Counted from the first letter of the stretch, positions 25,604-34,444 are shown. The stretch is 64,000 bases of DNA from Ancylobacter sp. WKF20 (GCF_029760895.1 NZ_CP121679.1:2294001-2358000), one strand, 5' to 3'. The notes: generated from the letters alone by a model not told the origin. Numbers and translations are program-made.

Positions 25604-26827
25604 TTAGAAGAACCCCTTCGCCGGCAGCCTTGTCCCGTTCGCTTCGAAGGCGCCGATGGCGGCCGCTTTGGTCACACCGGGATTGTGCGTTGCCAGCGTC
25701 CTCGCGTTGCGCCAATGGCGATCGAGATTATTAGCGCGGCTGGCGGAACTGGCGCCTGCGAGATCGAAGATGCGCCCACCGCCGCGGATGGCGAGCTCAT
25801 CGGCGATCAGCTTGGCTTTTGCTGCCGCGAGGGCCGCATCGTGAGCGAGTTCGGGATCATCGCGCCCGCTGTCACGGGCCGCAGCGACGGCATCAAGCGC
25901 CTCGGCCGCCGCCAGAACGGCAGCTTCGGCAGCGAAGGCATCGGTGGCCAGCTCGCCGAGCACGCCGAGCAGCAGCGGATCGTCCGCCGGCCGTTCGGCG
26001 TTGGCATAGTAGAAGGTGCGCCTGCGCCCCAGCAACAGACGGCGCGCGTCCGTCAATACGGCGCGCGCGATGCCGGCGACGATGGCCGTCACATAGAGCT
26101 GCGCCAGGGTGTTGGAATAGGCGTGACCATAGCCCACGCCATCGGCATCGAAGACAGCCTCGGCGCGCTCGACCCGCACATGCCGGAAATGCCCGGTGCC
26201 CGACGCCGTGAGACGCTGGCCGATACCGTCCCAGTCGTCGACAATCTCGATCCCGTCGCGCCCCACCGGGATGATGACCGAGGCGAGGCGTTCGTCCGGC
26301 GTCGCGGCGCGCACGAGCACATAGTCAGCGTAGAGCGTGCCGGTGGTGTAATATTTGGTGCCGTTAAGTCGGAACCCCTCACCCTCCGGGGTGAGGGTCG
26401 TCGACGGCAGGACGCCGCCCGCCGTCTTCGCACCCAGTTCGATATTGCCGAGGCCGAAGACGGCTCCGCCCGCGACGGCGTTCTGCCAGATGCGGCCCTG
26501 CGCATCGCGCGCGCGGCGCACATAGAGTTCGTTGACGGAGAAGTGGTTGCGGAAGATGTGCGCCACATTGGAGTCGGCGGCGCCAAGCCGGATGACGATC
26601 TTGAGCAGTTGCCGCAAGCTCAGCCCGGCATGGTCCGCACGCGGCAGACGCAGCGCGCCATAGCCGGCCTCGCGCAAAAGCGCCACCTCGGCGAAGGGCA
26701 GGATGCGCTCACGCTCGCGCTCGGCTGCGCCCTGCTCGATCTGGTCGAACAAGGGCTGAAGGCGTGCAAGCTCCGCCTCGCCATCGGCCGGGGGTAGCAA
26801 GGCAAGAGCGTCGACCGGCTTGTTCAT
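25604..26827 (-). CDS. SfnB/DszC-like acyl-CoA-dehydrogenase-fold monooxygenase
   Basis: A 407-residue flavoprotein of the acyl-CoA dehydrogenase fold. Its N-terminus (DQIEQGAAERERERILPFAEVALLREAGYGALRLP) and RLNGTKYYTTGTLYADYVLV centre match the SfnB/DszC branch, reduced-FMN-dependent oxygenases acting on sulfur compounds, better than true acyl-CoA dehydrogenases. It is the last gene of a minus-strand operon: FMN monooxygenase, permease, ATPase, binding protein, this gene, with only seven bases to the binding protein. Oxidation of an imported thioether or sulfone is a reasonable inference. Confidence 0.82.
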   Translation of the reverse strand: MNKPVDALALLPPADGEAELARLQPLFDQIEQGAAERERERILPFAEVALLREAGYGALRLPRADHAGLSLRQLLKIVIRLGAADSNVAHIFRNHFSVNELYVRRARDAQGRIWQNAVAGGAVFGLGNIELGAKTAGGVLPSTTLTPEGEGFRLNGTKYYTTGTLYADYVLVRAATPDERLASVIIPVGRDGIEIVDDWDGIGQRLTASGTGHFRHVRVERAEAVFDADGVGYGHAYSNTLAQLYVTAIVAGIARAVLTDARRLLLGRRRTFYYANAERPADDPLLLGVLGELATDAFAAEAAVLAAAEALDAVAAARDSGRDDPELAHDAALAAAKAKLIADELAIRGGGRIFDLAGASSASRANNLDRHWRNARTLATHNPGVTKAAAIGAFEANGTRLPAKGFF

Positions 26828-26834
26828 CGCGCCC

Positions 26835-27833
26835 TCACACCACCGCCACGTAATCGGTAACCTTCACCTTCTCCGGCAGCACCTTGCGCTCGCTCAGCCA
26901 ATCGGCGGCCGTCTGAAACTTGGCGAGGAATCCTTCGTCGGTGACCGAGTAGGGCGTGTATTTGCGGTTGAGCGATATGAAGTGGTCGCGCACCGCCTCG
27001 GGATATTTGAGACCCTTGAAGGCGATGGTCTCGGCCTCGACATTGTTGGCGTTCGCCCACTGCGCTTCCGCGACAATGGCCGCGTTGAAGGCGCGCACGA
27101 GGTCGGGGTTCTCCTCGGCGAACTTGCGGCGCGTAATGTAGGTGTTGAAGTCGATCTGGAACGGCAGGTCGCGCTCCTCCAGGAAGATGTCCTGGGCGTC
27201 ATATTCAATGCGGGCGATGTCGACGCCGGGGCTCCACATCGACCAGGCGTCAACCTTGCCCGCTGCCAGGGCCGGGGCCGCATCGGGCGGATTCAGATAG
27301 ACGAAGTTGACCTTGGAGCGGTCGATATTGTGTTTCTCAAGCGCGGCAACCACGAGGAATTCACCCAGCCCCGAGCGGTTCACCGCCACGGACTTGCCAA
27401 TGAGATCCTCGACCTTCGAGATACCCGAGCTCTTCTTGGCGATGATCGCGGTCGTGCGCGGCTCATAGATGAAGAACTGGGTGAAGACGAGCGGCGAGCC
27501 GGCGAGGATCGCCGCCAAGGCCGGCGTGGTGCTGCCGCCGAAGGCGTAATCGGCGGTTCCGCCGGTCACGGCTTGCAGGGTCGGCGCGTGGTTCGGGAAA
27601 GGTCCGACCCACTCCACCTTGATGCCCTGGTCGGCCAACCGCTTCTCCAGCGCCCCATGCTCCTTGGCGAGATAACTCAGGCCAAAATAGCCCCAGGTCA
27701 GGCGCAGCGTATCGGTGGTACGCCCGCTCGCCGAGAGTGCCGGGCCCGTCCCGGTCAGGCCCACAGCTGCGGCACCGGCCAGCGAGGCCGCCAGGAAGGT
27801 GCGCCGCGAGGGTGTGAGAATGTCGTTCGACAT
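26835..27833 (-). CDS. ABC substrate-binding protein (sulfonate/nitrate type)
   Basis: A 332-residue periplasmic binding protein. The start at 27833 has AAGGA at about nine bases. The signal peptide has a twin-arginine-like SRRTFLAAS and a cleavage region near ALSA. Mature motifs are LRLTWGYFGLSYLAKEHG, QAVTGGTADYAFGGSTTPALAA and LIGKSVAVNRSGLGEFL, as in the SsuA class. It lies 18 bases after the ATPase stop. This is the third SsuA-type protein in 16 kb, and its divergence from the others implies a different ligand. Confidence 0.87.
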   Translation of the reverse strand: MSNDILTPSRRTFLAASLAGAAAVGLTGTGPALSASGRTTDTLRLTWGYFGLSYLAKEHGALEKRLADQGIKVEWVGPFPNHAPTLQAVTGGTADYAFGGSTTPALAAILAGSPLVFTQFFIYEPRTTAIIAKKSSGISKVEDLIGKSVAVNRSGLGEFLVVAALEKHNIDRSKVNFVYLNPPDAAPALAAGKVDAWSMWSPGVDIARIEYDAQDIFLEERDLPFQIDFNTYITRRKFAEENPDLVRAFNAAIVAEAQWANANNVEAETIAFKGLKYPEAVRDHFISLNRKYTPYSVTDEGFLAKFQTAADWLSERKVLPEKVKVTDYVAVV

Positions 27834-27851
27834 GAGAGAGTTCCTTTGCAA

Positions 27852-28577
27852 TCAATCAGATGAGGGGACGTTGCCGGCGACGACGACACCGAGTTCGCGC
27901 AGGAGTTCGGCGCGCACGGCGGCGTCGTGCTCGGGCGTGGGTCTGTGTTCGGCAGCGATGACGCCGTCGCGCATGACCAGGATGCGATCGCCGAGGCGGA
28001 TCGCCTCATCGACGTCATGGGTGACCAGAAGCACGCCGGGCTGGTGGCGGGCGACGAGATCCTTGACCAGGCCGTGCATGCGCAGCCGGGTAAGGGCATC
28101 AAGGGCCGCGAAGGGCTCGTCGAGCAGCAGCAGCTTGGGCTCCTGCACCAGCGCGCGGGCCAGCGCCACGCGCTGCGCCTGGCCGCCCGAGAGATTACGG
28201 GGCCAGTCGTCGAGCCTGTCTCCCAGCCCGACCTCTCCCAGCGCCGCGGCGGCACGGGCCCGGTTGTCGGAGCTGTGCAGGCCGAGAGTGACGTTGCGCC
28301 ACAGCGTCTCCCACGGCAGCAGCCTGTGCTCCTGAAAGACGACAGCGGGGCGACCGGGAACTTCGATGGTTCCGCCCTGCACCGGATCGAGCCCCGCCAA
28401 GGCCCGCAGCAAGGTGGTCTTGCCACAGCCGCTCTCGCCGAGCAGCACGACGAACTCGCCCTCGCCGATCACCAGGTTGAGGCGGTCGATAACGGTTCTG
28501 TCGCCATAGGCGCGGCGCAGGTTCGACACCACCACCGCGTTCTTCTGGAATGCCGATAGGCGCGACTGCACGGTCAT
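27852..28577 (-). CDS. ABC transporter ATPase (SsuB-like)
   Basis: A 241-residue ATPase starting at 28577, where the ATG overlaps the permease stop (ATGA). Walker A GESGCGKT, Q-loop VFQEHRLLPW, signature LSGGQAQR, Walker B LLLLDEPFAALD and VLLVTHDVDEA are intact. The Q-loop Glu-His (QEHRLLPW) and compact length match SsuB of enterobacterial alkanesulfonate importers more closely than the other two ATPases here do. Confidence 0.93.
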   Translation of the reverse strand: MTVQSRLSAFQKNAVVVSNLRRAYGDRTVIDRLNLVIGEGEFVVLLGESGCGKTTLLRALAGLDPVQGGTIEVPGRPAVVFQEHRLLPWETLWRNVTLGLHSSDNRARAAAALGEVGLGDRLDDWPRNLSGGQAQRVALARALVQEPKLLLLDEPFAALDALTRLRMHGLVKDLVARHQPGVLLVTHDVDEAIRLGDRILVMRDGVIAAEHRPTPEHDAAVRAELLRELGVVVAGNVPSSD

Positions 28578-29416
28578 CGCCCGGCTCCATAGTTGGGATG
28601 CCATTTGAGCAAGCGCCGTTCGAGCAGTCGGGCGAGGCTATCGGCGCCGACGCCGATCAGCGCGTAGATGATGACGGTCAGCACGATAACGTCGGTGCGC
28701 AGGAACTCGCGGGCGTCGAGCGCGAGGAAGCCCAGTCCGGCCTGCGCCCCGATCGTTTCAGCGACGACCAGAGCAAGCCAGGCGGTGGCCAGCGAGAAGC
28801 GCACCCCGGTGAGGATCGAGGGCAACGCACCGGGCAGGATGATGCGGGAGATCAGCTCCCAATTGGAGAGCCCCTGCACGCGGCCGAGTTCGACCAGCTT
28901 GGGATCGACCTGCCTTATGCCCAGCGTGGTGTTGACATAGATGGGAAAGGCAACGCCGAGGGCGACCAGAAAGATCTTCTGACCCTCGCCGACGCCGAGC
29001 CAGACGATGACCAGCGGCAGCACCGCCAGGAAGGGGATCGCCCGCACCATCTGCACGCTGCGGTCGATGAAGGCCTCGGCAAGACGCGAGAAGCCGACCA
29101 GCGTACCGAGCGCGAAGCCGATCCCGCCCCCAATGGCGAAGCCGATCGCGGCGCGCAGCAGGCTGACCGACAGATCGTGCAGCAGCGTCCCCGACACCGT
29201 CAGCTTGTACGCGGTGAGAGCAACCTTGCTGGGCGCCGGCAGAAGATGGGGCTCGATCCATCCGAGGCGCGCGAGCGCCTCCCAGATGATGAGCAGCAGC
29301 ACGGGCACCAGCCATGAAATGGCGATGAGGCCGTTCTGCCCCAGCCGGGGCCCCCGGGAGGGAGCGGACGAATAGGTCCGGCCCTCGGCGGCAGCGAATT
29401 GGGTTGTTAGGCTCAT
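28574..29416 (-). CDS. ABC transporter permease (SsuC-like)
   Basis: A 280-residue permease starting at 29416 (MSLTTQF). A longer upstream frame would run into the monooxygenase gene and lacks membrane segments. It has about six helices and a coupling loop RVQGLSNWELISRIILPGALPSILTGVR, and it ends RRLLKWHPNY like SsuC (…RWHPSY). It lies 29 bases downstream of the SsuD/SfnG-like monooxygenase stop and is coupled to the ATPase by ATGA overlap. The order monooxygenase-permease-ATPase echoes ssuD-ssuC-ssuB of enterobacteria. Confidence 0.93.
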   Translation of the reverse strand: MSLTTQFAAAEGRTYSSAPSRGPRLGQNGLIAISWLVPVLLLIIWEALARLGWIEPHLLPAPSKVALTAYKLTVSGTLLHDLSVSLLRAAIGFAIGGGIGFALGTLVGFSRLAEAFIDRSVQMVRAIPFLAVLPLVIVWLGVGEGQKIFLVALGVAFPIYVNTTLGIRQVDPKLVELGRVQGLSNWELISRIILPGALPSILTGVRFSLATAWLALVVAETIGAQAGLGFLALDAREFLRTDVIVLTVIIYALIGVGADSLARLLERRLLKWHPNYGAGR

Positions 29417-29445
29417 GCCGTGCTCTTTCTCGTCGGGCGGCGGGT

Positions 29446-30528
29446 TCAGACGGTGGAGAGGGCGGGCGACGCGGCAACCTGGCCGGCCGCGCGCACGCGC
29501 GGCACGACCTCCGCCGCGAAACGCCGCATTTCGGCGCGCAGGGGCTGGAACTGCAGCATGAAGAGTTCGATGCCGGCCTTGTGGAAGGCGAGGATGCGTT
29601 CGCTCACCTGATCGTAGGAGCCGACCAAGCCGGCCGCCGTGCCGCCATTGGTGCCGACGCGCACGGACTTCGCCATGGTCTGGAACATGACCGTCTTCGG
29701 ATCGGCATTCCGGCGCTGCAGGGCGTGGACATCGGCATCCTGCGCGGCGAGATCGACCAGCCGCGCATAGGCATCGTGCGCCTCGCTCTCGGTCGCGCGG
29801 GCGATGACAAAGGCGGAGAGCCCGAAACGCAACGGCGCACCCTGGCGCGGACGGCGGCGCAGATCCGCGATGAGTGCCGTGACGTCGGCAAGCGGCTGCC
29901 CATTGATGAACCACACATCGCCATGGTCGGCGGCCAGTGACCGGGCGGGCTCGGATTCGCCGCCGATATAGATCAAGGGTCGGGCGCGATGCAGATCGCG
30001 CGGCGTCAGCTTGTAGTCGGTGATGGAGAAATGCTGGCCGCGATGGGTCACGCTCTCGCCGGCAATCAGCCGGGAGACGACCGATATCCATTCCCGGCCA
30101 TACTCGTAGCGGGCATCGTGTTCGCCGAACGGAATGCCGGCCTTCTCGAATTCAATGCGGTTCCAGGCGTTGATCAGATTGATGCCGAACCGGCCCTTGC
30201 TGATGTTCTCGATCTGCAACGCCATCTTGGCGAGAAAGACCGGGTGGAAGATGAACGGCTTCACGGCCGCGATGATCTCGATCCGGCGGGTCAGCGCCGC
30301 CAGGGCGGCCGCCGCGGTCCACGTCTCCAGCTGGTCGTGATCCGGGAGGTGAGGATTGACGGTGTGCTGGGCGATCAGCGTGGAATGAAAGCCGAGTTGC
30401 TCGGCTTCGAGGATCACCGCCTGATTGTGCTCCCACGAGGCATCGAAAGGCTCGTCGGGATCATTGAGGGCCGCGCGCGGCCCGTGCACCGGTGCCCATA
30501 CGCCGAACCTGATAGCCGTCGACGTCAT
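29446..30528 (-). CDS. SsuD/SfnG-like FMN-dependent monooxygenase
   Basis: A 360-residue luciferase-like enzyme. RFGVWAPVHG at the N-terminus, QHTVNPHLPDHDQLETWTA, AVKPFIFHPVFLAKMALQIENISKGRFGINLINAWN and RPLIYIGGESEPARSLAA fit the alkanesulfonate (SsuD) and dimethylsulfone (SfnG) monooxygenase group. These cleave C-S bonds with FMNH2 and oxygen and release sulfite or sulfinate. It is the first gene of an operon with SsuC, SsuB and SsuA homologues and an SfnB-like gene. SfnG and SfnB act in one pathway in pseudomonads, so dimethylsulfone or a related sulfone is a good candidate substrate. Confidence 0.87.
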   Translation of the reverse strand: MTSTAIRFGVWAPVHGPRAALNDPDEPFDASWEHNQAVILEAEQLGFHSTLIAQHTVNPHLPDHDQLETWTAAAALAALTRRIEIIAAVKPFIFHPVFLAKMALQIENISKGRFGINLINAWNRIEFEKAGIPFGEHDARYEYGREWISVVSRLIAGESVTHRGQHFSITDYKLTPRDLHRARPLIYIGGESEPARSLAADHGDVWFINGQPLADVTALIADLRRRPRQGAPLRFGLSAFVIARATESEAHDAYARLVDLAAQDADVHALQRRNADPKTVMFQTMAKSVRVGTNGGTAAGLVGSYDQVSERILAFHKAGIELFMLQFQPLRAEMRRFAAEVVPRVRAAGQVAASPALSTV

Positions 30529-30544
30529 ATGCGCGGACCCTGGC

Positions 30545-30581
30545 CTTAAAATCTAATAATCTATCTACTATATATGTTTTA
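30545..30581. promoter_or_regulatory. AT-rich divergent promoter of two sulfur-type operons
   Basis: The run from CTTAAAATCTA (30545-30555) to ATATATGTTTTAGA is very AT-rich within a 142-base divergent gap. The 11-base start is repeated exactly at 16674-16684 in the opposite orientation, i.e. in the same orientation relative to one downstream gene. TATATA at 30569-30574 could be a -10 region. Which direction each element serves is not resolved. Confidence 0.4.
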
Positions 30582-30670
30582 GACCCGTATCGTGTCAAAC
30601 CGGCCGATGACGTACAGAGGGTCAGCGCAAGGCGGGGCCGCGCCGGATGGCCCCATGATCGGTTGAGACC

Positions 30671-31198
30671 ATGAGCGAAGAGACGACCGGCGTCGCCACG
30701 TCCGATCCGACAAAGGGTGAGATCGGCATATTGGAGCGGCGGCGCATCGAGGCCGCGATCATCGCTCCCCTCTATGAGCAGATGCGCGAGGAGATCGGCG
30801 AGGAGAAGGCCCAGGCCATTCTCGAGCGTACGATCCGGGCCGCCGCCATCGCCGCCGCAAAGGGCTTTGCCGAGCGAACGCCCGGTGGAACCAGCCTGTC
30901 GACCTTCCGCGATCTGCAGGCGCTCTGGACCAAGGACGACGCACTGACCATCGAGGTGCTCGTCGCGACCGACCAGCAGTTCGACTACAACGTCCACCGC
31001 TGCCGCTACGCGGAAGCCTATGAAGAGATGGGGCTCGGACACATCGGCCATCTCCTGTCGTGCAATCGCGACAGCGTGTTCTGCCAGGGCTACGACCCGC
31101 GCATCCAGCTCGAGCGAACCCAGACCATCATGGGCGGCGCCAGCCATTGCGATTTCCGCTACCGGCTGGTCGACGAGACCGAAGGCGGCACCCCGTAG
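30671..31198 (+). CDS. L-2-amino-thiazoline-4-carboxylate hydrolase family protein
   Basis: A 175-residue protein. The block YAEAYEEMGLGHIGHLLSC..RD, then GYDPRIQLERTQTIMGG..HCDFRY, is characteristic of the family named after the thiazoline-carboxylate hydrolase of pseudomonads, which opens a thiazoline ring on the way to cysteine. The two conserved cysteines in LSCNRD and SHCDF are present. It is divergent from the SsuD/SfnG-like operon and 35 bases before an FMN monooxygenase gene, an unusual pairing. True family function is known for few members. Confidence 0.8.
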   Translation: MSEETTGVATSDPTKGEIGILERRRIEAAIIAPLYEQMREEIGEEKAQAILERTIRAAAIAAAKGFAERTPGGTSLSTFRDLQALWTKDDALTIEVLVATDQQFDYNVHRCRYAEAYEEMGLGHIGHLLSCNRDSVFCQGYDPRIQLERTQTIMGGASHCDFRYRLVDETEGGTP

Positions 31199-31233
31199 AC
31201 GGCCACCGTCACCTTCCCGGACGGGCAATCCTC

Positions 31234-32559
31234 ATGGCTTCGCGACAACTTCATCTCGGCGCTTTCATGCGTCCCACCAGCCTTCACACCGGCGCGTGGC
31301 GCTATCCGGGCGCCTTCCCGGACTCCAACTTCAACCTTGCCCATCTGCGATATTTCGCGCGGCGGCTCGAGGAGGCGAAGTTCGATGCCTTCTTCATGGC
31401 CGACCATCTGGCGGTGCTCAACATGCCGTTAGAAGCGCTCAAGCGCAGCCATACCGTCACCTCCTTCGAGCCGTCCACCCTGCTGTCCAATCTCGCGGCG
31501 GCCACGGAACGCATCGGCCTGGTCGCCACCGTCTCGACCACTTTCGAGGCGCCCTATCACGTGGCAAGGCGCTTCGCTTCGCTCGACCATCTCAGCGGCG
31601 GACGGGCCGGCTGGAACATCGTCACCACGTCCAATCCCGATGCGGCGCTGAATTTCGGCCTCGAGACGCATATGGAACACGACGAGCGCTATGTGCGCGC
31701 CCGCGAGTTCTACGACGTGGTCACCGGGCTGTGGGACAGCTTCGCCGACGATGCCTTCGCCCGCGACGTGGATTCCGGGCTCTATTTCGATCCCGAGCGG
31801 ATGCACGCCCTCGATCACAAGGGCCCCTATTTCTCCGTCCGTGGACCGCTCAACATCGCTCGTCCCGTGCAGGGCTGGCCGGTCATTGTCCAGGCCGGTG
31901 CGTCGGAGGCGGGGCGCCAGTTCGCGGCCGAAACCGCGGAAGTGATCTTCTCGGCGACACGGGATCTTGCCACGGGCCGCGCCTTCTATGCCGACGTGAA
32001 GCAGCGGCTCGACCGGTTGGGCCGCCCGCGCGAGCACCTGAAGATCCTACCGGGGGCCTTCGTGGTGCTTGGCAACACGGTGGAGGAAGCGCGGGACAAG
32101 CGGGCACAGCTCGACAGCCTGGTGCATTATGACAGCGCGATCGCGGCACTCTCCATCGCCCTCGGCCATGACGCCTCGGGTTTCGACCCGGATGCACCAC
32201 TGCCGGACATACCGGAGACCAATGCCAGCCGAAGCGCCCGCGAGCGCGCCATTGATCTCGCCCGACAGGAGAACCTCACCGTCCGCCAGCTCGCCCAACG
32301 CCTCGGTGGGTATGCGGGGCTGGCCTTCGTCGGCACACCCGCCTCGGTCGCCGACGCCATGCAGGAATGGCTGGAAAGCGATGGCTGTGACGGGTTCAAC
32401 ATCATGTTCCCCTTCCTGCCAGCTGGGCTTGACGACGTGGTGGACAAGCTGGTGCCGGAGCTCCAGCGACGGGGCATCTTCCGGCGCGACTACGCCGGCA
32501 CCACGCTGCGCGAGCATCTCGGCCTGCCGCGTCCGACAAATCGGTTCTTCCCCTCCTGA
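31234..32559 (+). CDS. FMN-dependent monooxygenase, NtaA/SnaA/DszA group (LLM class)
   Basis: A 441-residue enzyme starting at 31234 (MASRQLHLGAFMRP); the long upstream frame overlaps the hydrolase gene and is not homologous. Hallmarks are HTGAWRYPGAF, TFEAPYHVARRFASLDHLSGGRAGWN and WPVIVQAGASEAG. This is the third paralogue of the group in 14 kb and the fourth LLM oxygenase. It is co-directional with the thiazoline-carboxylate hydrolase homologue, suggesting joint action on an S,N-containing compound. It converges with the BatD-like gene 80 bases away. Confidence 0.9.
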   Translation: MASRQLHLGAFMRPTSLHTGAWRYPGAFPDSNFNLAHLRYFARRLEEAKFDAFFMADHLAVLNMPLEALKRSHTVTSFEPSTLLSNLAAATERIGLVATVSTTFEAPYHVARRFASLDHLSGGRAGWNIVTTSNPDAALNFGLETHMEHDERYVRAREFYDVVTGLWDSFADDAFARDVDSGLYFDPERMHALDHKGPYFSVRGPLNIARPVQGWPVIVQAGASEAGRQFAAETAEVIFSATRDLATGRAFYADVKQRLDRLGRPREHLKILPGAFVVLGNTVEEARDKRAQLDSLVHYDSAIAALSIALGHDASGFDPDAPLPDIPETNASRSARERAIDLARQENLTVRQLAQRLGGYAGLAFVGTPASVADAMQEWLESDGCDGFNIMFPFLPAGLDDVVDKLVPELQRRGIFRRDYAGTTLREHLGLPRPTNRFFPS

Positions 32560-32639
32560 GGAGGCTCGGCGCCGCCACGGACGGCCGCGCCTCGCCGCCT
32601 TGGGTATCGCGTGTTCTTGATAACCGGCCTCTGCGGCCT

Positions 32640-33818
32640 TTAGGCGCCACGGTCGACGCGCTGACGGAAAAGGGCGCTTACGCCGGCGCACCGGTCATAG
32701 CCTCCTTCCCCGGCATTTCGTCCATAAAGCGCGGCGTCCAACGCGGCTGTCTCGCACCCGCTCACCGGCAGGCCGAGGTCACGGCGGCGGCGGAGATAGA
32801 CTTCGGCGGCGCGGCGAAGGGCGAAGAGGTCACCGGTGTGGGCCGCACGTTTGATCCGTCGCAGTGTCGGATCGAAGGGAGACAGGCGTTGGAGCGCGCG
32901 CCGAATATCCGCCCTTCGCCGCGGTGCCAGCCCGCAGACGCAGAGGCCAAGCCCGGTCAGTATCCCGAAGACTAGCGTCATCGCACCAAATGCGGCAGCC
33001 GATGTGGGCAGCCGCGCGGTACCGCTCCGGTTGTCGTGGAAGCTGGCATAGCCGAAGGGAAGCGCGGGTATTTCCGCTGTTCGCATCTCCCGGCTCACCG
33101 TGTCGAACCACGCGATGGTGACGGGTGGCAGCACACCGGGCTCGCCGGTCTTGGGGCGCAGATGCCATTCCCAGACCAGCGTCGTCACCGGGCCCGCGAG
33201 CGTCGGCAGCATTTCGCGCTGCTCCGGTGCGGCGAAGCTGATCAGCCACGGCTCGCGAAGGACAGGGCGCGGCGGCAGCCTATGCGGCAGGGCGCCATCC
33301 GCTTTCAGCGTGACACGACGGACCAAGGTCTCGCCGTCGCGCAGCGCGCCCGGCGCGGCCGACAAAGTGTCCTCGACCGTGAGGCTTTGGGCGGAAAGCG
33401 GCGTGCCCTCGCCGGGGTAGGGCGCGACGGCGAGGCTGACGGGCGGCGCTGTCACGTCGAGGGGCGCGCGCAGGTTCTTCTCATCGACCACGGTGAGACG
33501 ATGCGTCACCGGGCCAATCTCCAGCGTTCCGCTATGCCGAGGGAACACAGCGAGCTGCCGCTCAAACACCCGGACGGTGCGCCCTCCGATTTCCTCGTCG
33601 CGCCACCGGTCACGGGCGAGCTGCATCCAGTCGTAATCATCCGAACCGGGAAAGGTCAGCGTCTCCAGCGCAATCCGGCTGGTGTATTCGCCCCTCAGCG
33701 TCACCGGGATCATCTCGCCGACGACCGGGCGCGCACCCTCCGGCAGCAGAAGACGCAGGCCGTCCCCATAGGCGTTACCGGCGATCAGAAGCAGGAACAG
33801 GCTGGCCCACCTCACCAT
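32640..33818 (-). CDS. BatD-like / MxaA-like membrane protein
   Basis: A 392-residue protein, last in the MoxR operon. It has a signal peptide (LFLLLIAGNAYG), then periplasmic immunoglobulin-like domains as in BatD (VVGEMIPVTLRGEYTSRIALETLTFPG, VFERQLAVFPRHSGTLEIGPV). A membrane helix follows at about 275-297 (AAAFGAMTLVFGILTGLGLCVCGL), then a cytoplasmic helical tail (LQRLSPFDPTLRRIKRAAHTGD...). The start overlaps the preceding gene by seven bases. Bat proteins support periplasmic protein maturation and stress tolerance, while the related mxa genes serve calcium insertion into methanol dehydrogenase. Which role applies here is open. Confidence 0.75.
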   Translation of the reverse strand: MVRWASLFLLLIAGNAYGDGLRLLLPEGARPVVGEMIPVTLRGEYTSRIALETLTFPGSDDYDWMQLARDRWRDEEIGGRTVRVFERQLAVFPRHSGTLEIGPVTHRLTVVDEKNLRAPLDVTAPPVSLAVAPYPGEGTPLSAQSLTVEDTLSAAPGALRDGETLVRRVTLKADGALPHRLPPRPVLREPWLISFAAPEQREMLPTLAGPVTTLVWEWHLRPKTGEPGVLPPVTIAWFDTVSREMRTAEIPALPFGYASFHDNRSGTARLPTSAAAFGAMTLVFGILTGLGLCVCGLAPRRRADIRRALQRLSPFDPTLRRIKRAAHTGDLFALRRAAEVYLRRRRDLGLPVSGCETAALDAALYGRNAGEGGYDRCAGVSALFRQRVDRGA

Positions 33819-34444
33819 CTCTCGCCCTCCTCGGGCCGCAGTAGGCCGAGCCCGGCCCGCCGCTCATATTCCTTGCGCAGACGCAGCCGCAGGAATTCGC
33901 CGGGGTCGTCGGCCAGAGTCTCGAGCCACGCATCCGAGGCCGCGAAGCCACGGGCCTCGATCGGCTTCTTCCAAGTGGGATCGGGCGTGCCGGCTATGAC
34001 CGGCCCGTCCGTCGGCGCGCCGGGGACGAGACCGCCGGCGCCCGGCAGCCGGCCCGGCACGGCGGATTCGCCCGTGGTCTTCGACACCATCGCGTCGACC
34101 AGATCGCGAGCCCGGCGCGCCTCGTCATCCGACGGGTTGGCGAAGAGGACGGCGTCGAAATAGGCGACCGAGAGCGCATGTCGTCCCGTGGCGGCCAGCG
34201 TCAGCGCGCGATTGAAGGTCTGGCTGCGTCCCGCCTCGGCAAAAGCGGCATCCGCTACGGCGTAGTCGCCCGCCCGGTACAGGGCGAGCCCTCGTGCCGC
34301 CGGGTCGTCCAGCATGCGCGCGGCCACGCCGGGTGCGCCGCCGCGCAGCAGAAGGCGCCCCCAGGCGGCCGGGCCGGCCACAAGCACGCAGGCGAGGCCA
34401 ACGACCGCCACGAAAGCGAGACGCTGGCGCATGGCCGGCTTCAT
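33812..34444 (-). CDS. BatC-like / MxaK-like TPR protein
   Basis: A 210-residue protein. An N-terminal membrane anchor (residues about 7-30) is followed by TPR-like helices (RGLALYRAGDYAVADAAFAEAG, FNRALTLAATGRHALSVAYFDAVLFANPSDDEA). A Pro/Gly-rich linker and a C-terminal WLETLADDPGEFLRLRLRKEYERR segment follow, the latter characteristic of BatB/BatC-type proteins. It overlaps the VWA gene before it (ATGA) and the BatD-like gene after it. It probably scaffolds the VWA proteins at the membrane. Confidence 0.75.
   Translation of the reverse strand: MKPAMRQRLAFVAVVGLACVLVAGPAAWGRLLLRGGAPGVAARMLDDPAARGLALYRAGDYAVADAAFAEAGRSQTFNRALTLAATGRHALSVAYFDAVLFANPSDDEARRARDLVDAMVSKTTGESAVPGRLPGAGGLVPGAPTDGPVIAGTPDPTWKKPIEARGFAASDAWLETLADDPGEFLRLRLRKEYERRAGLGLLRPEEGERW

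Noticed and set aside
32560..32639. GC-rich dyad GGCC...GGCC between convergent genes as a terminator
   Set aside because: The stem is only four to five bases and there is no T-run on either strand.
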